Positions 1-5,121 of a stretch of 6,221 nucleotides of DNA are shown one piece after another. This DNA is from Candidatus Nanosynbacter colneyensis (GTDB taxonomy: Bacteria > Patescibacteriota > Saccharimonadia > Saccharimonadales > Saccharimonadaceae): the NCBI GenBank assembly GCA_024330325.1, contig JANDWE010000009.1, positions 1 to 6,221 of the forward strand, written 5' to 3'. Within the stretch, counting starts at the first letter, position 1. Every line of letters begins with the position of its first letter. The position numbers and the translations under genes are program-made. The notes under the pieces are model-generated. The model did no database searches. It had not been told where the DNA came from and saw only the letters and a list, made by a program, of their open reading frames with translations.

Positions 1-48
1 GACCAGAACTATATAGCCTTTACAGCCGAGGATCCTGATAAAGAATAA
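1..48 (+). CDS. C-terminal fragment of an unidentified protein
   Basis: Reading from base 1 in frame 1 gives DQNYIAFTAEDPDKE followed by TAA at 46-48. The acidic, hydrophilic ending is typical of a natural C terminus, and a plus-strand gene ending here would converge on thyA with a 53-bp gap. Fifteen residues are too few to name a family. The fragment could also be a chance open stretch, because no start or upstream sequence is visible. No clear intrinsic terminator follows it. Confidence 0.4.
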   Translation, partial: DQNYIAFTAEDPDKE

Positions 49-78
49 AAACCGACAGCCTCAGCCAACAGACGTAAA

Positions 79-100
79 AATCACGAATCACGCAAATCAC
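79..100. repeat. Short tandem AATCAC(G) repeat
   Basis: Between the left-edge gene and thyA, AATCACG occurs twice in direct succession (79-85 and 86-92). A third AATCAC follows at 95-100. It lies just beyond the thyA stop codon. No function is apparent, and the array may simply be intergenic drift. Confidence 0.4.
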
Positions 101-101
101 A

Positions 102-1040
102 CTACACAGCAATCGGCGCCTTGATCGGTGGATGATGCTCGTAGTCCTCCAGGCGGATATCGTCAATGGTGAAATCGTCGATACTCTTGATGTCTGGATT
201 CAACCACAGCTTTGGTAGCGGCAACGGACGTCGCGATAATTGCTCGTCAACCTGCGCGCGGTGATTATTATAAATATGCGCACTATTCAAGGTGTGGACA
301 AATTCACCGGGCTGTTTATCTGTCACTTGAGCGATCATCGACAGTAGCAATGCATAACTGGCGATATTAAACGGCACCCCAAGGAACATATCCGCCGAGC
401 GCTGAGTCAGCGCCAAATCCAGCTTGTCCTTCTCGCCGTTTTTACCAGGTCTTACGTTAAATTGAAACATCGTATGACACGGAGGCAGCCCGCCAGCTTG
501 AACGATGTCATCAATTTCCGCCACATTCCACGCGCTCACGATATTCCGACGCGACTCTGGATTTGTCTTTATCATGTCAATAGTATTCTGAATCTGGTCA
601 ATAGTTCCGCCCTTCCCGTCCGGCCATTTTCGCCACTGCACGCCGTAAACTGGACCCAAATCACCCCACTCCTCGGCAAACGCGTGATCGACTGCAATTT
701 TGCCAATAAACAATTTCATGCCAGCGCGCCACTCCTCGCCATTGATTTCTGGAATGCTTTGACCGGTTTTCTCTAGATAATTCTTGTACGGCCACTCATC
801 CCAGATGTGCACGCCGTTTTGAGCCAGATATTCAATATTACCGGTGCCTTTGAGAAACCATAGCAGCTCGTGCGCCACACTGTTGAAATATAATTTCTTA
901 GTGGTCATAGCTGGAAATCCGTCCGCCAAATTATATCGCGTCTGAATGCCAAAAACTTCCGTCGTCCCCGTTCCCGTACGATCGCCTTTTTGCACACCGT
1001 TATCACGAACGTATTTCAATGCGTCTAAATATTGCCTCAT
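102..1040 (-). CDS. thyA: Thymidylate synthase
   Basis: ThyA makes dTMP from dUMP in the cytoplasm, using 5,10-methylenetetrahydrofolate as carbon donor and reductant. The 312-residue protein is complete. The folate/phosphate-loop segment DRTGTGT is at 20-26, VYGVQWRKW at 131-139, the phosphate-binding pair ESRR at 162-165, and the active-site LPPCHT at 185-190 with nucleophile Cys188. [13 protein letters not shown] is at 213-225, HIY at 255-257, and the characteristic PPIKAPIAV closes the chain. It is longer than the 264-residue E. coli enzyme because of an insert around residues 85-125, as in the longer lactobacillus-type enzymes. The GDAH commonly seen before HIY is NSAH here. The start is supported by an AAGGAGG Shine-Dalgarno (1045-1051) ending 4 nt before ATG. 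A separate promoter lies between it and clpP, so it is probably its own transcription unit. I see no convincing terminator after it. Confidence 0.98.
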   Translation of the reverse strand: MRQYLDALKYVRDNGVQKGDRTGTGTTEVFGIQTRYNLADGFPAMTTKKLYFNSVAHELLWFLKGTGNIEYLAQNGVHIWDEWPYKNYLEKTGQSIPEINGEEWRAGMKLFIGKIAVDHAFAEEWGDLGPVYGVQWRKWPDGKGGTIDQIQNTIDMIKTNPESRRNIVSAWNVAEIDDIVQAGGLPPCHTMFQFNVRPGKNGEKDKLDLALTQRSADMFLGVPFNIASYALLLSMIAQVTDKQPGEFVHTLNSAHIYNNHRAQVDEQLSRRPLPLPKLWLNPDIKSIDDFTIDDIRLEDYEHHPPIKAPIAV

Positions 1041-1062
1041 AAGCCCTCCTTGCCTATCTCAA

Positions 1063-1091
1063 ATTATGACAATATCCCTCAAAAACCACAA
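1063..1091 (-). promoter_or_regulatory. Putative thyA promoter (extended -10)
   Basis: On the minus strand, TTGTGG (1086-1091) is followed after 17 nt by CATAAT (1063-1068). The -10 is preceded by TGT, giving an extended -10 (TG-N-CATAAT). Transcription would begin near 1056, leaving a leader of about 16 nt that carries the strong thyA ribosome-binding site. The -35 is weak (3 of 6) and overlaps the stem of the clpP terminator candidate. Confidence 0.5.
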
Positions 1092-1111
1092 GCAGAATCA
1101 CTAGTAGTTTT
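1081..1111 (-). terminator. Intrinsic terminator after clpP
   Basis: The minus-strand RNA can pair AAAACUACUAG (1101-1111) with CUUGUGGUUUU. This gives an 11-bp stem with one U-U mismatch and one G-U pair, an 8-nt loop (1093-1100) and a T run at 1081-1085. It begins about 20 nt after the clpP stop and would end the tig-clpP transcript. The stem is only moderately G+C-rich, so termination may be partial. Confidence 0.5.
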
Positions 1112-1131
1112 AACAACAAACACGCAATTTT

Positions 1132-1725
1132 TTACGACAATTTAGTCAAGACTTTATCAATCAGTCCGTACTTTACAGCCTCATCTGGCGTCATCCAATA
1201 ATCACGCTCCATGTCAGACTTAACCTTAGCCAACTTCTGACCGGTGTTTTTCGCCATAATCTTCGCTAGCATTTCCTTAACTTCCAAAGTTTCCTTCATG
1301 TCAATTTCCATGTCAGTCACTTTTCCGTGCGTTCCAGAAGATGGCTGATGAATCATCACCTTAGCGTGCGGCAAGCAAAACCTCTTGCCCTTAGCGCCAG
1401 AGCTGAGCAAAAACGCGCCCATGCTTGCCTGCAAACCAATTCCATACGTCGCCACATCGGGCTTTATAAAATTCATCGTGTCGTAAATTGCCATTCCGTC
1501 ATAAACACTACCGCCTGGACTATTGATATATAGCGATATATCAGCTTGCGGGTCAACGTATGCCAAATGCAGCAATTGCGCCACTACACTATTAGCGGTA
1601 TGCTCGTTAACATCTTCGCCAAGGAAAATAATCCTCTCATTCAATAGCCTCGAATAGATATCAAAAGCACGCTCGCCGTCGGCCGACTTTTCAACGACAG
1701 TTGGAATGAGATATGATTTTGGCAT
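1132..1725 (-). CDS. clpP: ATP-dependent Clp protease proteolytic subunit
   Basis: ClpP is the barrel-shaped serine peptidase that degrades proteins unfolded and fed in by a Clp ATPase such as ClpX or ClpC. The 197-residue length is normal for the family. The triad is intact and correctly spaced: Ser101 in QASMGAF, His126 in MIHQP and Asp175 in ERDYWM. The 25 and 49 residue gaps match those of the E. coli enzyme. INSPGGSV (68-74) is the conserved strand near the oxyanion site, and EAVKYGLID (182-190) is the usual C-terminal signature. The residue two before Ser101 is Gln where Ala is common. The gene starts 7 nt after the tig stop. Its Shine-Dalgarno AGGG (1731-1734) overlaps that stop codon, which suggests co-transcription and translational coupling with tig. 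No Clp ATPase gene is in the window. Confidence 0.97.
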   Translation of the reverse strand: MPKSYLIPTVVEKSADGERAFDIYSRLLNERIIFLGEDVNEHTANSVVAQLLHLAYVDPQADISLYINSPGGSVYDGMAIYDTMNFIKPDVATYGIGLQASMGAFLLSSGAKGKRFCLPHAKVMIHQPSSGTHGKVTDMEIDMKETLEVKEMLAKIMAKNTGQKLAKVKSDMERDYWMTPDEAVKYGLIDKVLTKLS

Positions 1726-1732
1726 ATTTACC

Positions 1733-3022
1733 CTATTTCTTCGTGTTTAATTCAACCAATTTAGCAACGGTCTTATCTGTAATTATTCGATTGGCGATGT
1801 CGCGGTGGACATTTGGATTGTCAAACTGCTCTAATATTTTCTTATCTTTGCCGTATTGCTGCTTAAAGAAATTAATTTGCTCTTGAATCTCATCACGAGA
1901 AGCGTCAATCTTCAATTCCTTCGACAATTCCGCCAATACCAAGCCAGCCTTAACGCGCTTTTCAGCCGCTGGACGAGCTTCTTTCTTCACCCACTCTTCT
2001 TTATCTTTGAAGCCCTGAGTCTTCAAATAGCTATCCAAACTCAGTCCGCTATACATCAAATTCTGAGTCAAATCACGCTCGATTGATCGCAATTGATCCT
2101 CAACCAAAAGTTCTGGCAGCGCGGCTTTACTTTTTTCCGTCAACTCACCGACCAACGCGTCCTTAAATTTCTCATCAGCTTCACGCTCTTTTTGCGCGGT
2201 AAGTTCACGCTTGATGTCCGCTTTTACTTCTTTCATCTCTGTAAACGGACCACATTTTGCAGCAAATTCATCGTTTAGTTCTGGCAATTTCAATTCATTA
2301 ACCTTGTGAAGTTTCACGGTAAACACAACGTCTTGACCTGCCAAATTCTCAGCGTGATAATCCTCTGGGAATTTCAACTTCAAATCGAACTCTTCACCAG
2401 CCTTATGACCAATCACACCTTCTTCAAATCCAGGAATGAATTGACCTTCGCCAAGCTTCAAGCTATATTCCTTAGCCGAACCTCCCTCAAATGCCACACC
2501 GTCTTTCTTTCCCGTAAAGTCAATCACAGCCTCGTCGCCGAGCTTAGCGGCACGCTTGACCTCTGATTTTTCGGAATAGTTTTTACGGATTCGCTCAATA
2601 ACCTCGTCGACATCTTTATCTTCGACCTTGGCTACTTCTTTTTTCGCTGTCAATTTTTTATAATCACCCAATTTTACTGGCGGAATAACTTCAACTTCAG
2701 CCGTAAATTCCAACTCAGAACCAGGAACAAACTTCTTAACTTCAACACTTGGTCGATCTAAAACTTGCAATTTTTCCTGCAAAAACGCCTCAGCTACTGC
2801 CTTTGACAAAGCATTCTCTAAAATCTGCTCCTGTAAAGCATTAGGGTCAACGTGCTTAGCGGCTATAGTTGCGGGAACTTTTCCTTTGCGGAAACCTGGA
2901 ACTTTGATGTCGCGCGCCAACTTTGTCAAGGAAACCTGCTCTGCGTCAGCTAATTCGCTAGCACCCAAAGAAATCGTCAATTGAACTTTAGTATCTGATA
3001 GTTTTTTTACAGTAGTCTTCAT
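1733..3022 (-). CDS. tig: Trigger factor, ribosome-bound chaperone and prolyl isomerase
   Basis: Trigger factor sits at the ribosomal exit tunnel and shields nascent chains. The 429-residue length is near the 432 of E. coli. The N-terminal ribosome-binding domain has the signature loop GFRKGKVP (43-50), which docks on ribosomal protein L23. The FKBP-like peptidyl-prolyl isomerase domain spans about 163-243 ([10 protein letters not shown], then [11 protein letters not shown] at 195-205, then FPEDY at 218-222). The Lys- and Glu-rich helical remainder (about 245-429) forms the substrate-cradling arms. The gene lies 26 bp after hisS and 7 bp before clpP, the common tig-clpP pairing of folding and degradation functions. 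It has no Shine-Dalgarno. Its promoter lies so close that the mRNA is probably leaderless. Read-through from hisS could also contribute to its expression. Confidence 0.97.
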   Translation of the reverse strand: MKTTVKKLSDTKVQLTISLGASELADAEQVSLTKLARDIKVPGFRKGKVPATIAAKHVDPNALQEQILENALSKAVAEAFLQEKLQVLDRPSVEVKKFVPGSELEFTAEVEVIPPVKLGDYKKLTAKKEVAKVEDKDVDEVIERIRKNYSEKSEVKRAAKLGDEAVIDFTGKKDGVAFEGGSAKEYSLKLGEGQFIPGFEEGVIGHKAGEEFDLKLKFPEDYHAENLAGQDVVFTVKLHKVNELKLPELNDEFAAKCGPFTEMKEVKADIKRELTAQKEREADEKFKDALVGELTEKSKAALPELLVEDQLRSIERDLTQNLMYSGLSLDSYLKTQGFKDKEEWVKKEARPAAEKRVKAGLVLAELSKELKIDASRDEIQEQINFFKQQYGKDKKILEQFDNPNVHRDIANRIITDKTVAKLVELNTKK

Positions 3023-3030
3023 AAAGACTA

Positions 3031-3059
3031 ATTATAACAGATATCAGACTATATCTCAA
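3031..3059 (-). promoter_or_regulatory. Strong tig promoter, predicted leaderless
   Basis: On the minus strand, TTGAGA (3054-3059) and a perfect TATAAT (3031-3036) are separated by exactly 17 nt. TGT precedes the -10, adding an extended -10 element. The -35 lies within the last codons of hisS. Only 8 nt separate the -10 from the tig ATG (3020-3022), so initiation 6-8 nt downstream would put the 5' end at or just before the start codon. It is the best promoter match in the window. Confidence 0.8.
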
Positions 3060-4383
3060 ACAGAGCGTCTTCATCGCCATCGTATCGACGATCTTTGACA
3101 ATTGTCACGATTCGTTCAGCGCTAACCTTTTGCTCATCAGACTCCACCAAGTTTCGAACCGTGTATGCGCCGCTAGCAATTTCATCCTCACCCACGAACA
3201 CCGCAAACGGAATTTGCTTTTTCAACGCCGCTTTTATCTGCTTGTCAATCTTTCTACCAGTGATATCCAGCTCTGCTCGCACGCCTTCACTGCGCAATTT
3301 TCGCGCCAAATCGTCCGCGCCAGCCATAGATTCTTTTGACACCGGAATTATATATACATCTGTTTTAGACGCCAATTTAGGCAACAAGCCATGCACTTCC
3401 AAAAATTGTTCCATCGTTGTCGCACCCATGCCAACGCCGACCGTAGCAATCGGCTCAACGCCAAATAACCCAACTAATCCGTCATATCGTCCGCCACCAA
3501 ACAGCGCTCGGTTATTCTCTGGCGAATTGTCAAAAAGCTCAAAAACCATGCCCGTGTAATAGTCCAGTCCGCGCATCAAAGTAACATCAAACACCGCATT
3601 CGTGATGCCTTTTTGGCTAAGCAATTTCATCACTTCACGAAGTTGCTTGACGCTTTCATCTTCCATCAATTCGCTCGGCAAATCATCAACAGACTTCATG
3701 CTGATCATTTTTGCTAGCTTCGGCAAACCCTCTGACGCTTGACTACCAAAAATCTCAATCGCCTGACGCTTAAATTCTTCGGCAGGAATCTTATTTTTCC
3801 TATCAAGCAGCTTCATCATCATCGTCGAACCAACAATATCAAGCTTCAAAAATTGGCTCATCAAACGATTGATCAATTGGCGATTATTAACCCTGACCGT
3901 AAACATTTCCTGCTTGGCGCCAAAATTCATCACGCTAGCGTGACTCAGCTCAATAATCTCCGCGTCCGCCGCCGCGCCGTCCACGCCGAATAAATCCGCA
4001 TTCAATTGCCAAAACTCACGCTCACGCCCACGTTGCGGTCGTTCATAGCGCATAAAATTAGCAATTGAATACAGCCGCGCAGGCATCGCTAATTCCTGAC
4101 GTTTAGCCGCCACCATTCGAGAAATCGACGGCGTCATCTCAGGACGAATCGCCACCATTCGACCGCCACGATCTTCAAAAGCGTATGTTTGCTCGCCCGC
4201 CAATTCCTGACCAGACTTCGCCAAATAAATATCTAGCGGCTCCAGTAGCGGCGCGCCATATTCTTCGTAGCCAAAACTCTCAACCGTCTTGTGCCAAACA
4301 TTAAAAATGTAATTCTGCAGACGCTTTTCCTCTGGAAAATAGTCTCGCGAACCTTTATAACTTTGTGTAGATAAACTGCTCAT
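3049..4383 (-). CDS. hisS: Histidyl-tRNA synthetase
   Basis: HisRS is a class II aminoacyl-tRNA synthetase that charges tRNA-His in the cytoplasm. The 444-residue protein has the N-terminal GSRDYFPEE (11-19), the motif 1 region around 21-50, and the motif 2 region with RPEMTPSISR (80-89) and FMRYERPQRGREREFWQL (110-127). The HisRS-specific RGLDYYTG is at 271-278 and GGGRYDGL at 297-304. The anticodon-binding domain begins with TDVYIIPV (341-348) and runs to about 430. The motif 3 stretch reads VGVGMGATTMEQFLE and lacks the usual G-x-E-R arginine. The start is supported by GGAG (4389-4392) 5 nt before ATG. Upstream lie a promoter, a His-rich leader ORF and a terminator, so expression is probably controlled by attenuation. 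It is first in the hisS-tig-clpP cluster. Confidence 0.97.
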   Translation of the reverse strand: MSSLSTQSYKGSRDYFPEEKRLQNYIFNVWHKTVESFGYEEYGAPLLEPLDIYLAKSGQELAGEQTYAFEDRGGRMVAIRPEMTPSISRMVAAKRQELAMPARLYSIANFMRYERPQRGREREFWQLNADLFGVDGAAADAEIIELSHASVMNFGAKQEMFTVRVNNRQLINRLMSQFLKLDIVGSTMMMKLLDRKNKIPAEEFKRQAIEIFGSQASEGLPKLAKMISMKSVDDLPSELMEDESVKQLREVMKLLSQKGITNAVFDVTLMRGLDYYTGMVFELFDNSPENNRALFGGGRYDGLVGLFGVEPIATVGVGMGATTMEQFLEVHGLLPKLASKTDVYIIPVSKESMAGADDLARKLRSEGVRAELDITGRKIDKQIKAALKKQIPFAVFVGEDEIASGAYTVRNLVESDEQKVSAERIVTIVKDRRYDGDEDALFEI

Positions 4384-4423
4384 GTTAGCTCCATTATGTC
4401 ATTATTTCTTATTTATAGCAATC

Positions 4424-4448
4424 AAAAACGCCGAGGCAGAACTCGGCG
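4424..4448 (-). terminator. Intrinsic terminator (attenuator) in the hisS leader
   Basis: The minus-strand RNA forms the perfect 7-bp stem CGCCGAG/CUCGGCG (4442-4448 with 4429-4435), extendable by one G-U pair. The loop is 6 nt (4436-4441) and five U residues follow directly (4424-4428). It sits between the hisS promoter and the hisS start, so it can only act as a conditional terminator of hisS transcription. The plus-strand reading lacks a T run. Confidence 0.85.
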
Positions 4449-4481
4449 CGTACAATCAAAAATCAGAGTCCTACCTCGGCA
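4429..4481 (-). promoter_or_regulatory. Antiterminator hairpin competing with the hisS terminator
   Basis: UGCCGAGGUAGGACUC (4466-4481, minus) can pair along all 16 positions with GAGUUCUGCCUCGGCG (4429-4444), using three G-U pairs and leaving a 21-nt loop (4445-4465). The second strand contains the terminator's whole 3' arm, its loop and part of its 5' arm, so the two structures exclude each other. The first strand overlaps the last codons and the UAG stop of the His leader ORF. A ribosome finishing that ORF would mask it, while one stalled at the first two His codons would leave it free. Confidence 0.8.
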
Positions 4482-4515
4482 ACACGTGTGAATGATGGAA
4501 TTTAGGTAAAATCAT
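4471..4515 (-). CDS. Histidine-rich leader peptide of hisS
   Basis: This 14-codon ORF encodes MILPKFHHSHVLPR and ends in TAG. Three of its codons are histidine (7, 8 and 10), the pattern of leader peptides that report the level of charged tRNA-His, as in the enterobacterial his operon leader. Its ATG lies 6 nt after the -10 hexamer of the only good promoter upstream, so it should be translated from a leaderless transcript; no Shine-Dalgarno is possible. Its end overlaps one strand of the antiterminator. The peptide itself probably has no function; translation is the signal. The ORF is short enough to arise by chance. The case rests on its joint occurrence with promoter, terminator, antiterminator and a histidine gene. 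Confidence 0.8.
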   Translation of the reverse strand: MILPKFHHSHVLPR

Positions 4516-4521
4516 ACGCCT

Positions 4522-4550
4522 ATTGTAGTAAATTTCATGCTTTTTGTAAA
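4522..4550 (-). promoter_or_regulatory. hisS leader promoter
   Basis: On the minus strand, TTTACA (4545-4550) is followed after exactly 17 nt by TACAAT (4522-4527). Each hexamer matches the sigma-70 consensus at 5 of 6 positions. Initiation about 7 nt downstream would fall at the A of the leader-peptide ATG (4515). The transcript would then run through the leader ORF and attenuator into hisS about 130 nt later. Confidence 0.75.
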
Positions 4551-4587
4551 GTAGGAACTGACGGAGTTATTGCGAGAAATAATGGTG

Positions 4588-4593
4588 TATCAT
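4588..4593 (+). promoter_or_regulatory. Possible -10 element of the gene at 4600
   Basis: TATCAT lies 6 nt before the ATG at 4600, and no Shine-Dalgarno is visible, which would fit another leaderless transcript. No recognisable -35 is found at 16-18 nt spacing and there is no exact TG-N extension, so this is weak on its own. It would be divergent from the hisS leader promoter within about 60 bp. Confidence 0.3.
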
Positions 4594-4599
4594 TAATTT

Positions 4600-5031
4600 A
4601 TGGACAACATCACACATCGTATCGCCGAATCTATTCGCACCAATGATTTGCCAGCTTACCAGCGTGAGCGCTATCCCGCCATTCAAGAAGGCGAACTTGT
4701 TCGCTTTACAGACGAGGATTTTTCTGGCGTTGATTTTGGCCAGTTTGTCATGGGCTTTTTCGTGTTTGAAAACTGTAATTTGGACGATGCAAAGCACATT
4801 TATGGGCAACCGATTTATTTTATCAATTCGTCGGTTCGGAACGTGGATTTTCGTGGCGTAAAAGCTATTATTGAAGCAAAAGGCTGCGACTTCCGTGGTA
4901 TGAAATATGACAGGGAAACGCAATTTGTCTATGGTAGCGGGAAATTGGCAGCACGATCGCGTTTCATAAATTGCAAACTAGATGATAAAACTCGTGATTT
5001 TTTAAGCCAACAAGGCGTAGAAATTAGCTAG
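4600..5031 (+). CDS. Small pentapeptide-repeat-like protein
   Basis: This is a 143-residue soluble protein without signal peptide or membrane segment. From residue 38 it shows recurring aromatic or leucine cores in pentapeptide-like units: EDFSGVDF (39-46), ENCNLDDA (57-64), RNVDFRGV (80-87), GCDFRGM (95-101) and INCKLDD (123-129). This resembles the A(D/N)LXX rule of right-handed beta-helix pentapeptide proteins, though the units are interrupted and degenerate. The first 37 residues and the final DFLSQQGVEI look like capping segments. Pentapeptide proteins have varied roles, including DNA-gyrase protection and scaffolding, and nothing here allows a choice. The gene is divergent from the attenuated hisS transcript and is followed by a terminator, so it is probably monocistronic. 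Base composition resembles its neighbours. It is a credible gene of unknown function. Confidence 0.85.
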   Translation: MDNITHRIAESIRTNDLPAYQRERYPAIQEGELVRFTDEDFSGVDFGQFVMGFFVFENCNLDDAKHIYGQPIYFINSSVRNVDFRGVKAIIEAKGCDFRGMKYDRETQFVYGSGKLAARSRFINCKLDDKTRDFLSQQGVEIS

Positions 5032-5076
5032 ATTTTATTATTCCCAATGCATGTTGTTGACAGCCATCAAAGACCT

Positions 5077-5104
5077 GAGTCGTGTCTATAAACCGACTCT
5101 TTTT
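5077..5104 (+). terminator. Intrinsic terminator after the pentapeptide-repeat gene
   Basis: GAGTCG (5077-5082) pairs with CGACTC (5094-5099) around an 11-nt loop, with a T run (5100-5104) directly after. It lies 45 nt past the stop codon at 5031 and 18 nt before the next start. It separates the two plus-strand genes into different transcripts, unless it works as an attenuator for the second. Confidence 0.65.
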
Positions 5105-5121
5105 CTTGTTAAACTGTTCAT

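Noticed and set aside
49..101. Terminator for thyA on the minus strand
   Set aside because: T runs exist, but the only preceding pairings need several wobbles and a mismatch, so no credible stem is present.
3095..3559. Plus-strand ORF of 154 codons inside hisS
   Set aside because: Antisense shadow of a clearly conserved hisS coding region, with low-complexity Ser/Thr-rich composition and no family resemblance.
4482..4489. Palindrome ACACGTGT as a repressor operator
   Set aside because: It lies within the His and Val codons of the leader ORF and is only 8 bp, with no second copy nearby.
4424..4520. T-box riboswitch upstream of hisS
   Set aside because: No T-box core such as AGGGUGGNACCGCG, no long stem I, and the leader is only about 130 nt. 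The His-codon ORF with alternative hairpins explains the region better.
4567..4582. TTATT/AATAA hairpin before the gene at 4600
   Set aside because: Five A-T pairs are too weak for a terminator and there is no evidence of an operator.
4567..4923. Minus-strand ORF of 118 codons opposite the pentapeptide-repeat gene
   Set aside because: It lies entirely antisense to a more plausible gene, crosses the divergent promoter region and shows no family features.
5057..5062. Perfect TTGACA as a -35 for the gene at 5122
   Set aside because: At 17-18 nt spacing the bases are TCGTGT or CGTGTC, not a -10. The nearest TATAAA (5087-5092) is 24 nt away, too far for a normal sigma-70 promoter.
5047..5091. 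A 14-codon ORF (MHVVDSHQRPESCL) overlapping the terminator before the gene at 5122, as a second leader peptide
   Set aside because: It has only two separated His codons, no good promoter at a suitable distance, and no upstream strand able to compete with the terminator hairpin. Probably chance.
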